From positions 26,679 to 90,678 of the forward strand of contig CALXXL010000010.1 in NCBI GenBank assembly GCA_944392655.1: DNA of 64,000 bases, given 5' to 3'. Every line of letters starts with the position of its first letter. Position 1 is the stretch's first letter. The stretch is from an uncultured Victivallaceae bacterium. GTDB taxonomy: Bacteria; Verrucomicrobiota; Lentisphaeria; Victivallales; Victivallaceae. Under the pieces are notes generated by a model. That model was not told where the DNA came from and made no database searches. It worked only from the letters and a program-made list of their open reading frames with translations. Shown here in pieces: positions 37,000 through 46,186 of this stretch. A program made the position numbers and the translations under genes.

Positions 37000-37805
37000 T
37001 TTTTCACCTCCGGAGATTTATCGCGGTGAGAGCGTACGGGAATGCAATACGGCTTACCATCCGAACTATGGCATATCTCGGCATCAATATTGAAGACATC
37101 CAACAACACATCTGCTTTTATAATATCTTCCGGCCGGCCGAAATATTTTATCCTGCCGCTCTTCACCGCAGCGATAAAGTCAGAATAACGCGCCGCCATG
37201 TTGAGATCATGCAAAGCCATTATCACACCAATCCCCAGCTCCAAATTCAGTTTTCTTATAAGCTCCATTATCTCGTATTGAGTGCATATATCCAGAAATG
37301 TGGTCGGCTCATCCAACAACAGAAGCTCCGGCTCCTGAACCAGAGTCATGGCAATCCACGTCCGCTGCATTTCACCTCCGGACAATGTATCCGCACGGCG
37401 GGTAAGCAGTCCGGTCAACCCGGTTACCCCCGCAATCCGGTCTATCACCTCCCGGTCATGCGCCCCAAGCCGCCAGCCGGATGGCCGGTGCGGATAACGC
37501 CCCATTATCAGCAATTCACGAACACTAAGCTGTACCGGAATATAACGCGATTGCGGCAGTATCGCCATTTTACCCGCTAAATCCAATGATTTATAGGAGT
37601 TTATGTTTTTGCCATCCAGAACCACACTTCCGGAAACCGGCTTTAAAATACGCCCGGCGGTTTTCAACAGAGTCGATTTTCCGCACCCGTTGGCTCCGAC
37701 CAGTGTAATTACAGCATGTTCCGGAAATTCTATATCAATTCCCTCCAGAACCGTGTTCCGCCGGTAACCGGCAAAGAGTTTTGCAAGTTCAATTTTCACC
37801 GGCAC
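36996..37805 (-). CDS. btuD: Cobalamin (FecCD-type) ABC transporter ATPase
   Basis: The 269-residue ATPase of the BtuD/FepC type has Walker A VGANGCGKSTLLKTAGRI, the Q-loop region LPQSRYIPVQLSV, signature LSGGEMQRTWIAMTL and Walker B LLLLDEPTTFLDI. It overlaps the permease by 17 nt and the CobD-CbiP gene by 4 nt. Substrate assignment rests on the operon and its riboswitch, since iron-siderophore ATPases look alike. Confidence 0.88.
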   Translation of the reverse strand: MPVKIELAKLFAGYRRNTVLEGIDIEFPEHAVITLVGANGCGKSTLLKTAGRILKPVSGSVVLDGKNINSYKSLDLAGKMAILPQSRYIPVQLSVRELLIMGRYPHRPSGWRLGAHDREVIDRIAGVTGLTGLLTRRADTLSGGEMQRTWIAMTLVQEPELLLLDEPTTFLDICTQYEIMELIRKLNLELGIGVIMALHDLNMAARYSDFIAAVKSGRIKYFGRPEDIIKADVLLDVFNIDAEICHSSDGKPYCIPVRSHRDKSPEVKK

Positions 37806-38778
37806 GCCTCCTTAACAGCCACAGGAAAAACGGCGGTCCCAACAGCGCCATAATTATTCCCAAAGGCAACTCTTCCGGTGCAATAACCACCCGCCCGGCC
37901 GTATCGCTGCCAACCACCAGAACCGCACCGAATATCGCCGCTCCGGGAATGAGAATTTTTGAGTCTCCCCCAATAATCATCCTTACAATGTGCGGTGCAA
38001 TCAGCCCGACAAACCCCAGCAGACCAACTACACTCACCGCCGCTCCGGCCAGAAGCGCCGCCAGAGCAATAAAACAGAGCCGCATCCTTTCCACATTCAT
38101 TCCCAGCCCGACCGCAATCTCATCCCCCAGACCAAGTATGTTCAGTTTGGGCGCAATAATAACGGCCACTGCCAACCCGGCAATAATATAGGGTGCGACC
38201 AACTCAAGCTGCGGCCATGAACGGGTCGACAGACTCCCGATGGCAAAGTCAAGTATCCCCGCCACCTTTTCACTGTTAAACAGCATAATTGCAGTTGACA
38301 TCGCCCCCAGAAGCGAACTTACCGCCACCCCCGCCAGCAACAGCCGCACCGGCTCCACGCCGCGTTTCCAGGCCAGTAAATATACCGCGGTTGCGGTAAT
38401 GAATGCTCCGCCAAAGGCCACCGGAATCAACCACCCGGACAATGCCGGAAAAATCATTAAAGCCACCACCGCAGCCAATCCGGCGCCGGAAGATACACCG
38501 ATAATTCCGGGGGACGCCAAAGGATTGCGCATCACCGCCTGCAATATAACTCCCGCCACCGCCAGCGCCGCGCCAACCAGCGCCCCCAGAAGCGTCCGCG
38601 GCAACCTGAGATTATAGATAATCTGAAACTCTATGGAGTCACCCCCGGAAAACAGCGTCCTTATAATATCTATCCAGCTCATCTCCATAACACCGTACCC
38701 GACTGAGAGCATCATAACCACAGCCAGTACTGCCGCCAGCACAATTAAAACAACATATTTTTTAATTACATCACTCAC
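37789..38778 (-). CDS. btuC: Cobalamin (FecCD-type) ABC transporter permease
   Basis: The 329-residue FecCD-family permease has about ten membrane helices, with YNLRLPRTLLGALVGAALA, MRNPLASPGIIGVSSGAGLA and GFVGLIAPHIVRMIIGGDSK. It forms the inner-membrane channel with BtuD and receives the corrinoid from BtuF. It overlaps btuF by 4 nt. Confidence 0.9.
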   Translation of the reverse strand: MSDVIKKYVVLIVLAAVLAVVMMLSVGYGVMEMSWIDIIRTLFSGGDSIEFQIIYNLRLPRTLLGALVGAALAVAGVILQAVMRNPLASPGIIGVSSGAGLAAVVALMIFPALSGWLIPVAFGGAFITATAVYLLAWKRGVEPVRLLLAGVAVSSLLGAMSTAIMLFNSEKVAGILDFAIGSLSTRSWPQLELVAPYIIAGLAVAVIIAPKLNILGLGDEIAVGLGMNVERMRLCFIALAALLAGAAVSVVGLLGFVGLIAPHIVRMIIGGDSKILIPGAAIFGAVLVVGSDTAGRVVIAPEELPLGIIMALLGPPFFLWLLRRRAGEN

Positions 38779-39713
38779 TTGCCGACCGCCTTGTATTCAG
38801 GATAGAGATAGCCGGCCAGAATATCAAACGCCTCGGGAAATCTGGTTCCAGCAAGATAGAGAAATAATTCGTTGGGCAGAATATGCACCCGGTTATTTCT
38901 GGCCGCGCTTAAGTAGCCCCATGCCGGATTGCCGGTCAGAGATTCACTCAGCTTTTTCTGGATCTCTTCACCCTCGCCCATTGTAATAAGAAAAATTACA
39001 TCCGGATCGCTCAACAACAACTGTTCCATGCTGAGAATAACCCTTCTGCGCCCCTCACCCGCAATGTTTTTACCACCCAGCAGAGTCAGCATTTTGGCGG
39101 TGTTGATTTCGTTCTCTTCAACAAAGAATCCGTTGGATGAGACAAATATGACCGCAAATGAAGGATGGGAATACTCTTTAACTCCGGCAATCAGCTGATT
39201 GACCTTCTCCGTTATCCCGGAGGCGGCACTACGCTCAGCGGCATCGGCGTTATTCAAACGGCAGAAGAGATCAAGCAATGTGACAAAGTCATCATAATTG
39301 TTATAGTCGCACCATACACTCCTGATCCCGTTTTGTGCCAGAAGTTTACCCAGTGCGGCATGCGGTGCAAAACCACTGCGCAGCAGCACAAGATCCGGCT
39401 TAAGCATTATAATCGTTTCCGGATTCAGAGTACTGAAGTGTCCGATCTGATGAAGATTGCGGCAATAATCCGGAACTTTGTCTTCAGACAGCTTGGGGAT
39501 CGCAACGGCTTCACCCCCCGAAGCATACCATAAATCAATAAATGAACCGAACCCGATTATCACACGCTCCGGCTCTTTATTCAATACCGACTCCACCCCG
39601 TCTCGGTTGCGGTAGGTGACCGAAACTGCATCTTCCGCCGTGATCTTTCCGGCAGACAGACCAGTTCCGCCCACTATAACGGCTGCAATGACAGCCAGAA
39701 ACAGCTCTTTCAT
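38775..39713 (-). CDS. btuF: Cobalamin ABC transporter periplasmic binding protein
   Basis: This protein of about 312 residues has an N-terminal signal peptide (MKELFLAVIAAVIVGGTGLS) and a type III periplasmic-binding fold: ERVIIGFGSFIDLWYASGGE, TLNPETIIMLKPDLVLLRSG and LLSDPDVIFLITMGEGEE. ATG 39713 is chosen because AGGAG precedes it and the signal peptide begins there. It is the first gene of the 16-gene B12 operon and follows the riboswitch. It lacks an obvious lipobox. Confidence 0.88.
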   Translation of the reverse strand: MKELFLAVIAAVIVGGTGLSAGKITAEDAVSVTYRNRDGVESVLNKEPERVIIGFGSFIDLWYASGGEAVAIPKLSEDKVPDYCRNLHQIGHFSTLNPETIIMLKPDLVLLRSGFAPHAALGKLLAQNGIRSVWCDYNNYDDFVTLLDLFCRLNNADAAERSAASGITEKVNQLIAGVKEYSHPSFAVIFVSSNGFFVEENEINTAKMLTLLGGKNIAGEGRRRVILSMEQLLLSDPDVIFLITMGEGEEIQKKLSESLTGNPAWGYLSAARNNRVHILPNELFLYLAGTRFPEAFDILAGYLYPEYKAVGK

Positions 39714-39721
39714 AAAAGTCT

Positions 39722-39835
39722 CCTGTGTTACGCGCACAGCTAAACCATGCTTTTTGACCGCGGGCGGGATCCGACTATACGGTTGCGCGACAGCCATGGA
39801 GTTTCACCACGATTCACCGCCCATCTTGCAGTCAA
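39722..39835 (-). promoter_or_regulatory. Cobalamin riboswitch
   Basis: On the minus strand at 39808-39778 the core reads GGTGAAACTCC, ATGGCTGTCG, then CGCAACCGTA, the conserved B12-box region of cobalamin riboswitches, flanked by GGGCGG...CCGCCC pairing. After it, CTGTG and CACAG form a hairpin that partly covers the AGGAG of btuF. That suggests translational control: B12 binding would hide the ribosome site and switch off uptake and synthesis together. Confidence 0.88.
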
Positions 39836-39849
39836 TAATATATCATTAC

Positions 39850-41424
39850 CTATAAATCCGTGGAACTGTCACGGAAATTATCCGCTTTAATTATTTCGTT
39901 CAACGCATCATCATTGGCCTTTTTGTCGATATTTCCGGAAATACCATGTTTGAAACATTTTGCTCCGGCTTTTTTACCCTCGTAGAAGGCGTAAAGATTC
40001 TGCTTTATTACCTCGGGTTTGTTGTTGAAACTGTCGATAATAGCCTCTTCAAATGCACGGTCAAAGTCCATCTTGTCGTCCCCCTGAAGATAACTGTCCA
40101 CCAGTACCACCGAGAGCGCACCGAGAATAACCGAATTGGCACACTTTACATTGCCGATTTCACGGGCAATGTTCAACGCATCGATCCCCAGAACCTTTAT
40201 ATCGGCTGGAACATCAGGACGTTCCAGCGTGGAACTGTCGTACACCAGAACACTGTTCGGCTTCAACTCGCCCTTGAATTTTTCCAATGCGGTAGAGGTC
40301 ATCGCAATAAGAAGATTGCACTCGCCGTCGATAATCGGCGACGCGATCTTTTCCCGGCTGAGAATCACCGAACAGTTGGCCGAACCTCCACGCTGTTCCG
40401 GACCGTAAGACGGCAACCAGCTGACATTGAAGTTGCGCAGCTTGCCCATCGTCGCCAGCATGATACCCAAACTGAGAATACCCTGCCCTCCAAAGCCGGC
40501 AATCTTGATCCGCCTTTCACTGCGGAAAATATCCGATTCGTTACGGAAGTCAGCGCTTACTCCAATATTCAGCTTGCGCGGAAAAAGAATCGATTTGACC
40601 TCTTCCGGATCATGCACCGGAGCATACTCCGGAACAAATTCCTCCACTTCAGCCGACCGGTCACGGAAACAGCCCAGCGGAAAATATTTGGTCATGTTCT
40701 CGTCGATAAAACGGTTCATATCTTCCGCCGACTTCTTTAAATTCACCGGACACCCGGAAAGTACCTCCACCAGTGAAAAACCTTTGTGCGCTTTCAGATT
40801 GTCCAGCGCTTTGCCCACTGCACGTCTGGCCTTCATGATGTTGGCTGTGGTGGACAATGCAACACGTTCAATATAAATCGGTTTCTCCAGCGCATCAACC
40901 ATTTCGCACACCTTGAGAGGATAACCTTCTGTATTCACATCACGCCCGTATGGCGTGGTGGTGGTTATCTGCCCCGGCAGCGTGGTCGGCGCCATCTGCC
41001 CGCCGGTCATGCCGTAGTTGGTGTTGTTGACAAAGAATACCGTCATGTTTTCTCCGCGGTTGGCCGCCTGCAAAAACTCGTTGAAACCTATCGCCCCCAG
41101 ATCTCCATCACCCTGATAGGATATTACACAGCTATCCGGAGTACTGCGGCTTACTCCGGTACCCACCGCAGGAGCTCTGCCGTGCGACACCGATATCCCG
41201 CCGCAGTTGAAATAATAATAGGCAAATACTGCACAGCCTACCGGCGCCAGAATGATGGTCTTATCCTGAATACCGCGCTCTGCAACAGCTTCGGCAATCA
41301 GCTTGTGCAATATCCCGTGTCCACAGCCGGGACAGTAGTGCATATTGTCCTGAATCGGCCCGGGACGACGGGTGAATTTATCAAAGAAAACCGGCGATTT
41401 GCCGAATTTTACCATCTCTTTCAT
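39850..41424 (-). CDS. 2-oxoacid:ferredoxin oxidoreductase, fused beta and gamma subunits
   Basis: The 524-residue protein joins a thiamine-diphosphate beta subunit (residues 1-285: YCPGCGHGILHKL, YQGDGDLGAIGFNEFLQAAN, NNTNYGMTGGQ) to a gamma subunit (from about 305: IKIAGFGGQGILSLGIMLAT, WLPSYGPEQRGGSANCSVI). It oxidatively decarboxylates a 2-oxoacid to acyl-CoA with ferredoxin as acceptor. The closest match in character is the 2-oxoglutarate or branched-chain (Kor/Vor) type; the substrate cannot be fixed. It overlaps the alpha-subunit gene by 4 nt. Confidence 0.88.
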   Translation of the reverse strand: MKEMVKFGKSPVFFDKFTRRPGPIQDNMHYCPGCGHGILHKLIAEAVAERGIQDKTIILAPVGCAVFAYYYFNCGGISVSHGRAPAVGTGVSRSTPDSCVISYQGDGDLGAIGFNEFLQAANRGENMTVFFVNNTNYGMTGGQMAPTTLPGQITTTTPYGRDVNTEGYPLKVCEMVDALEKPIYIERVALSTTANIMKARRAVGKALDNLKAHKGFSLVEVLSGCPVNLKKSAEDMNRFIDENMTKYFPLGCFRDRSAEVEEFVPEYAPVHDPEEVKSILFPRKLNIGVSADFRNESDIFRSERRIKIAGFGGQGILSLGIMLATMGKLRNFNVSWLPSYGPEQRGGSANCSVILSREKIASPIIDGECNLLIAMTSTALEKFKGELKPNSVLVYDSSTLERPDVPADIKVLGIDALNIAREIGNVKCANSVILGALSVVLVDSYLQGDDKMDFDRAFEEAIIDSFNNKPEVIKQNLYAFYEGKKAGAKCFKHGISGNIDKKANDDALNEIIKADNFRDSSTDL

Positions 41425-42494
41425 CTTGCGCCTCCTTTCAGCGCATTTTCAGCCGCAGCGCAAATCTCGGCAACCGACGGAATGTTGCCACCGTAACGGC
41501 AGCATAAAGAGACCGGCACCCGGCACTCAACCGCAAGTTTGACATCCTCTATCATCTGCCCCGCACTCAATTCAACCGCAACAATAGCTCTGGCGTGACT
41601 CAGTGTATCTTTCAGCGCATTCTCCGGAAACGGGAACACCATCAGCGGACGCACCAGCCCCGCTTTGATCCCTTTTTTGCGCAACACATCCACCGCGCGG
41701 CGCGCCACCCGGGCGGCCACACCATAAGCACAGAGGACTACTTCCGCATCTCCGGTAAGATAATTCTCCGCCCGCTGTTCAGTCTGCTTTACCTTTTCAT
41801 ATTTGGCATGCAGTTTCCGGCTCACCTCTTCAAGCTCATCATGCTCAAGATAGATAGTAGTCAGCATATTCGCGTTGCCTTCGGCATCTTTTTTATTCAA
41901 CGCCCACGGCGAATCCTCACGCGGCGGCAATGGCTCAGGAAGAGTGAGCGACTCCATCATCTGCCCAATTACCCCATCGGCCATAACGTAGGCCGGCATA
42001 CGGTATTTTTCCGCCAGATCAAAGGCAAGCATCGTCATATCGCACATCTCCTGTACCGAGTCGGGCGTAAATACCAGACAACGGTATCCTCCATGACCGC
42101 CACCTTTCACCACCTGAAAATAGTCCGACTGTTCAGGCCCGATATTGCCCAAGCCAGGACCTGAGCGGGTAATATCCAATATCACCGCCGGCAGCTCGTA
42201 GGCCGCAAGATAACTGACCGCCTCCTGTTTCAGACTTATTCCCAGTCCGGAACTGCCGGTCATCGCCCGCTTCCCCATCGCCGCAGCACCGATAACCATA
42301 TTGATCGCACCAATCTCCGACTCTGCCTGCACAAAAACCCGTTTCAATTTGGGGAATAACCGCGCCGCGGTATGGGCTATCTCGCTTGCCGGAGTAATCG
42401 GATAACCGAAAAAACAGTCGCAATTGGCCAGCAGTGCACCATATACCGCCGCCTCGTTGCCTTTTAATAAAATACGGTTGTTATACTCCACCAT
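41421..42494 (-). CDS. 2-oxoacid:ferredoxin oxidoreductase, alpha subunit
   Basis: This protein of about 357 residues has LLKGNEAAVYGALLANCDC, FFGYPITPASEIAHTAA, GKRAMTGSSGLGISLKQEAV and GPGLGNIGPEQSDYFQ, as in Kor/Vor alpha subunits. The ATG at 42494 is preferred: GAGG lies upstream, whereas the longer frame needs a TTG. It sits between the delta (ferredoxin) and beta-gamma genes. Confidence 0.88.
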   Translation of the reverse strand: MVEYNNRILLKGNEAAVYGALLANCDCFFGYPITPASEIAHTAARLFPKLKRVFVQAESEIGAINMVIGAAAMGKRAMTGSSGLGISLKQEAVSYLAAYELPAVILDITRSGPGLGNIGPEQSDYFQVVKGGGHGGYRCLVFTPDSVQEMCDMTMLAFDLAEKYRMPAYVMADGVIGQMMESLTLPEPLPPREDSPWALNKKDAEGNANMLTTIYLEHDELEEVSRKLHAKYEKVKQTEQRAENYLTGDAEVVLCAYGVAARVARRAVDVLRKKGIKAGLVRPLMVFPFPENALKDTLSHARAIVAVELSAGQMIEDVKLAVECRVPVSLCCRYGGNIPSVAEICAAAENALKGGAR

Positions 42495-42496
42495 AA

Positions 42497-42721
42497 TCAA
42501 GCCTCTACAATCTCATAAACGGTCACCGCACCCGGCTCCGGACACTGGTAAAAACATGCGCCGCACCCGATACAGCCATCTTTAGCCTGATAGGCCGCCG
42601 GATAACTCTGCCGGTTCAACTTCTTCCCCAGTGCCAGAATTTTGCGGGGACAGGCAATTATACACCTGCCGCACGCCTTACACTGGTCAAATTCAATATG
42701 AACACGAAATTTCTTATCCAT
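42497..42721 (-). CDS. 2-oxoacid:ferredoxin oxidoreductase, delta subunit (2[4Fe-4S] ferredoxin)
   Basis: The 74-residue protein has two cluster motifs, CKACGRCIIACP and CIGCGACFYQCPEP, so it carries two [4Fe-4S] clusters and passes electrons from the thiamine site. It is the first gene of the three-gene operon, 47 nt after hisF on the same strand. Confidence 0.92.
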   Translation of the reverse strand: MDKKFRVHIEFDQCKACGRCIIACPRKILALGKKLNRQSYPAAYQAKDGCIGCGACFYQCPEPGAVTVYEIVEA

Positions 42722-42768
42722 AGATCTCTTACGGTGACTCGCACCGCCTCCCGGTTATTATCACACGG

Positions 42769-43530
42769 CTATTTCCGCACCGGAATACCGTGTTCCTCCA
42801 AATATTTCTTCACCTGCGGTACGGTAAAAGTACCAAAGTGGAAAATACTCGCCGCAAGAACCGCATCAGCATGCCCTTCCGTCAATACCTCAGCCATGTG
42901 CTCCAACTTGCCGGCGCCACCGGAGGCAATCACCGGAACGTGAACCGCATCGGAAATCGCCCGGGTCAATTCACAGTCATAGCCAATACAGGTCCCATCA
43001 CGATCCATACTGGTAAGAAGTATCTCCCCGGCTCCAAGCTCCACGCCTTTTACCGCCCATTCAACCGCATCGATCCCGGTATTCTTTCTGCCGCCGTGCG
43101 TATAGACCTCCCAGCGCTCCTCGCCGGGAACTTTTTTGGCATCAATCGCAAGCACAATACATTGACTGCCGAACCGTTCCGCCCCCGCCCGGATGAGATC
43201 CGGATTTTTGACCGCAGCCGAATTTATCCCGGTCTTGTCCGCTCCGCTGGTAAGCACAAGGCGCATATCCTCAACTGTACGGATACCACCGCCTACGGTA
43301 AGCGGAATAAATATCTGCTCCGCGGTACGGCGGACAAGATCAACTATGGTGGCACGGTTGTCACTGGTGGCGGTAATATCGAGAAAAACCAGCTCATCCG
43401 CACCCTGCTCGTTATACGCTCTGGCAATCTCCACCGGATCGCCGGCATCTACCAAATTGACGAAATTTACCCCCTTGACCACTCTTCCGCCATTAACATC
43501 CAAACACGGGATTATCCGTTTTGCCAGCAT
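42769..43530 (-). CDS. hisF: Imidazole glycerol phosphate synthase, cyclase subunit
   Basis: The 253-residue barrel is His[21 protein letters not shown] with the catalytic D in [48 protein letters not shown]-like [11 protein letters not shown] and [24 protein letters not shown] precedes ATG 43530, excluding the longer frame. The HisH partner is not in the window. It may be cotranscribed with the ferredoxin oxidoreductase genes. Confidence 0.95.
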   Translation of the reverse strand: MLAKRIIPCLDVNGGRVVKGVNFVNLVDAGDPVEIARAYNEQGADELVFLDITATSDNRATIVDLVRRTAEQIFIPLTVGGGIRTVEDMRLVLTSGADKTGINSAAVKNPDLIRAGAERFGSQCIVLAIDAKKVPGEERWEVYTHGGRKNTGIDAVEWAVKGVELGAGEILLTSMDRDGTCIGYDCELTRAISDAVHVPVIASGGAGKLEHMAEVLTEGHADAVLAASIFHFGTFTVPQVKKYLEEHGIPVRK

Positions 43531-43712
43531 AATAAAACCCTCCTGTGAGCTAAATACAACCGCCGCACGACCTTCCATGCCAGTCAATACCCCGGCAATA
43601 AAACCTGTTTTAGTAATAAAATATAACCAAAACTGAAAGATTGCAAGATTTACGATTGATTATTTTCAATTCAATGATAGATTACGCCAACCAACTGAAA
43701 GGCAAATTTCTC

Positions 43713-45926
43713 ATGTTTACAGAAAAAGAGTTCTTTCGCGGTTATCCAACAGCCGAGAAAGCCGGATTCCACCATTGTGCGCTGATATATGAAAATCCAG
43801 AATGCAACGTCGATTTTTTCCGTCCACTGGTAAGCAGAACAGTTGATAATAAACCTACCGGAGAATGGTGTTTTGACGCATTCCTCTTTTTAATACATAT
43901 GATCGACCGGCAGAATACTGAAATCGCCGCGTTGAATATGGGAGCACTGCAAACTTTAATTGAACTGTATTTCGCTCCGGGCCGTTATCTGGATGCGCTG
44001 AACAGCACAGTTAAAGAGTGCGCGGAAACTACCGGCGTTATGCCGCCATCCAGACGCAAGGTGATAATCGCAATACCATGGCTGAATCCGGATGTGGAAA
44101 AATTCGGCGACGTCAACTGCGATGGTCAATTTGAATCGCTCTCCACCCAGGAGGGACGATCCATGGTGACTAAGTGGTTCGTAGAACAGATAAAACGGCG
44201 TTTCAACGCCTCTTATCCGTGGCTGGAACTGTGGGGATTCTATCTTATGAGAGAGAATATCTCTGATATTCCGGCAACAGTGCAGGCCATGGCGGAAATT
44301 ATTCACCGCAATGAGCTTAAACTGCTGTGGATACCATACTATCTGGGCGCAGGATATGCGGATTGGGAAAAATATGGCGTCGATGTGGCGATCATGCAGA
44401 GCAACTATACCTTTACCGGATTCAATTACGGCGGCAACGTTCGCGGCAACCGCCTGTTTGCCAATGCCGAATTATGCCGTAAATATGGACTGGGATTTGA
44501 AATAGAATTGGCAGCAGCACATGACCCATCCCCTAAAGAGCGTTATTTCCTGCTACGAACACTCGAACTTGGCAGCTCCGCCAACCTGGGATATCAGCAC
44601 GCGGCAACCGCATATTACTTTGGCAGTCACTTCAACTTCTGCAACTCCCCAGACCCGGAACTCAGGAAGTTTTATAATGCCTACTGCGACTACATAACCG
44701 GCAAGGAGATAAAAATTCCACGCCAGGACAACTGGAATATAGAACATAATAGTGACGGCATCACAGCTGAATGCCGTTTTGCCGAACCTGTTGTCATCAA
44801 CAATGTCGATCTCTTCTTTACAGAGCGCCCTGAAGACGCTGTATGGATCGGAACCGCCCAGCTTGAAGGCAAGACGGAATCAGGATGGAAGTGTCTCGGA
44901 TGGGCCGTCCGCGCAAACCGCAACCCGGATGAACAGTCGTACCAGTCAATCACCCTTCCGGCAGGCGAAAAAGTGTCGGCTCTGCGTATCGCCGCGCATG
45001 GCAGCGGCGAAATAGAGATATTTGATATTGTTGCCGACCAGTTTGGCGACTTAATGGATTTGACTGAGTTTCAGCAGATGAAAATAGATGATTTCCGGGA
45101 GCTGGATGAACCGGTCAATACAGGTGCGGCCGACGCTTATCACTGCTACTGGGGACGGGCGGAGCTGTTCACTGAATATACATTATTAAAAGAGACTGCC
45201 TGCGATACAATAAAAATTAAAACCGCCATGCCGGCGGCTCCGGACGCCGGATTTATAGAACATGCCGGAATTATAATTTCGCCCTCGCACCCCGTTACCG
45301 GAGCGAACGGACGGGGAGCCATGCCGGAAAATATCACGGTTGTCCCGGGGCAGCGGGAAGATGATTATCTGGTTTTCCGATTGGGGAAAACTGTCGCCAT
45401 AAACCATTTTTCCCTGGCCGGCCGGATAAACGGCTTTGCAATGCTGGGTGAAGTACTGTTGCTGAATAACGGCATTCCGACAGAGGTGAAAATTACATCA
45501 TATATGCACAAGACTACTTCTAATCCGGGCGGCGAATATTACAGCGACGGGACAGTTGCATCATGGGAGGTAATAAAACCGGAATTGAACGGAATGACCG
45601 GATTTACCGGTCGGGAACCACGAGTTTTCACCATTCAACTGCCGGAGCGCAGGAGCATAAAGAGAATTGAACTGTGTACATTCTACGCTCTGCTCCGCAA
45701 TGTCCTTCCCCCGGAAAAGGTACTCGTTGAAGTGATGACGGATAATGGCTGCTGGAGCGTGCCATATAGCATGTTTATTCCGCCTCCGGTCGAAAAAAGA
45801 AATATACTACGGCCGAACTGGCTGATCGCTGAACTGCCGGAGAATATCGCTGTTCAGGCGGTGCGCCTGACTGTATGCGGCTCGGAGAAAATGACGCTAT
45901 TGAAAACAATACGCTTTTATGAATAA
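43713..45926 (+). CDS. DUF4855 family protein, probable glycoside hydrolase-like
   Basis: This protein of about 737 residues has a DUF4855-like first half: GEWCFDAFLFLIHM, VIIAIPWLNPDVEKFGDVN, LELWGFYLMRENI and LLWIPYYLGAGYADWEKYG. The second half is beta-rich with discoidin-like segments (VINNVDLFFTERPED, RIELCTFYALLRNVLPPE), suggesting a carbohydrate-binding part. No signal peptide is seen. Start 43713 follows GAAAGG; in-frame starts at 43674 (ATG) and 43641 (TTG) are alternatives. Substrate unknown. Confidence 0.65.
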   Translation: MFTEKEFFRGYPTAEKAGFHHCALIYENPECNVDFFRPLVSRTVDNKPTGEWCFDAFLFLIHMIDRQNTEIAALNMGALQTLIELYFAPGRYLDALNSTVKECAETTGVMPPSRRKVIIAIPWLNPDVEKFGDVNCDGQFESLSTQEGRSMVTKWFVEQIKRRFNASYPWLELWGFYLMRENISDIPATVQAMAEIIHRNELKLLWIPYYLGAGYADWEKYGVDVAIMQSNYTFTGFNYGGNVRGNRLFANAELCRKYGLGFEIELAAAHDPSPKERYFLLRTLELGSSANLGYQHAATAYYFGSHFNFCNSPDPELRKFYNAYCDYITGKEIKIPRQDNWNIEHNSDGITAECRFAEPVVINNVDLFFTERPEDAVWIGTAQLEGKTESGWKCLGWAVRANRNPDEQSYQSITLPAGEKVSALRIAAHGSGEIEIFDIVADQFGDLMDLTEFQQMKIDDFRELDEPVNTGAADAYHCYWGRAELFTEYTLLKETACDTIKIKTAMPAAPDAGFIEHAGIIISPSHPVTGANGRGAMPENITVVPGQREDDYLVFRLGKTVAINHFSLAGRINGFAMLGEVLLLNNGIPTEVKITSYMHKTTSNPGGEYYSDGTVASWEVIKPELNGMTGFTGREPRVFTIQLPERRSIKRIELCTFYALLRNVLPPEKVLVEVMTDNGCWSVPYSMFIPPPVEKRNILRPNWLIAELPENIAVQAVRLTVCGSEKMTLLKTIRFYE

Positions 45927-45959
45927 AAAAATTTTTTGAGATATTTTTTATCGCATCTA

Positions 45960-45988
45960 TTGACTTTCTGGATATTTTTTTATATAAT
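45960..45988 (+). promoter_or_regulatory. Consensus sigma70 promoter
   Basis: TTGACT (45960-45965) and TATAAT (45983-45988) are separated by exactly 17 nt. Transcription should begin near 45995. It is the best promoter match I noticed in the window and no gene starts for 190 nt. Confidence 0.7.
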
Positions 45989-45994
45989 TAAAAA

Positions 45995-46096
45995 TGTAAA
46001 CCGTATTGAATCGGTCAACCGGTTCGGTATGAGTTTTATTTCTCTATCTCCTTTTCCTTTTGCCCGGTGTGGAATCCACACCGGGCTCTTTTATTC
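45995..46096 (+). ncRNA. Candidate small RNA, about 100 nt
   Basis: Between a consensus promoter and a strong terminator lies about 65 nt without a plausible gene. A 5' hairpin pairs GAATCGG with CCGGTTC around TCAA. It is followed by an unpaired pyrimidine run CTCTATCTCCTTTTCCTTTT and the terminator hairpin. The run is complementary to purine-rich ribosome sites such as AGGAG, so base pairing with mRNA starts is possible. I recognise no Rfam family. The only open frame (27 codons) runs through the terminator. Confidence 0.5.
46062..46096 (+). terminator. Intrinsic terminator of the small RNA candidate
   Basis: GCCCGGTGTGG (46062-46072) pairs perfectly with CCACACCGGGC (46076-46086) around AAT, followed by TCTTTTATT. 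Confidence 0.85.
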
Positions 46097-46186
46097 CATA
46101 CGGCAGGTTTGAAAAAACACGGAAAAATGGTATATTAATACGGTGATTGACCTTTGGTCAGGATGCTTTTATAACAGGAGAACGAG

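Noticed and set aside
36996..39713. Iron-siderophore rather than cobalamin transporter
   Set aside because: The three proteins alone would fit either, but the cobalamin riboswitch and contiguous B12 genes favour corrinoid uptake.
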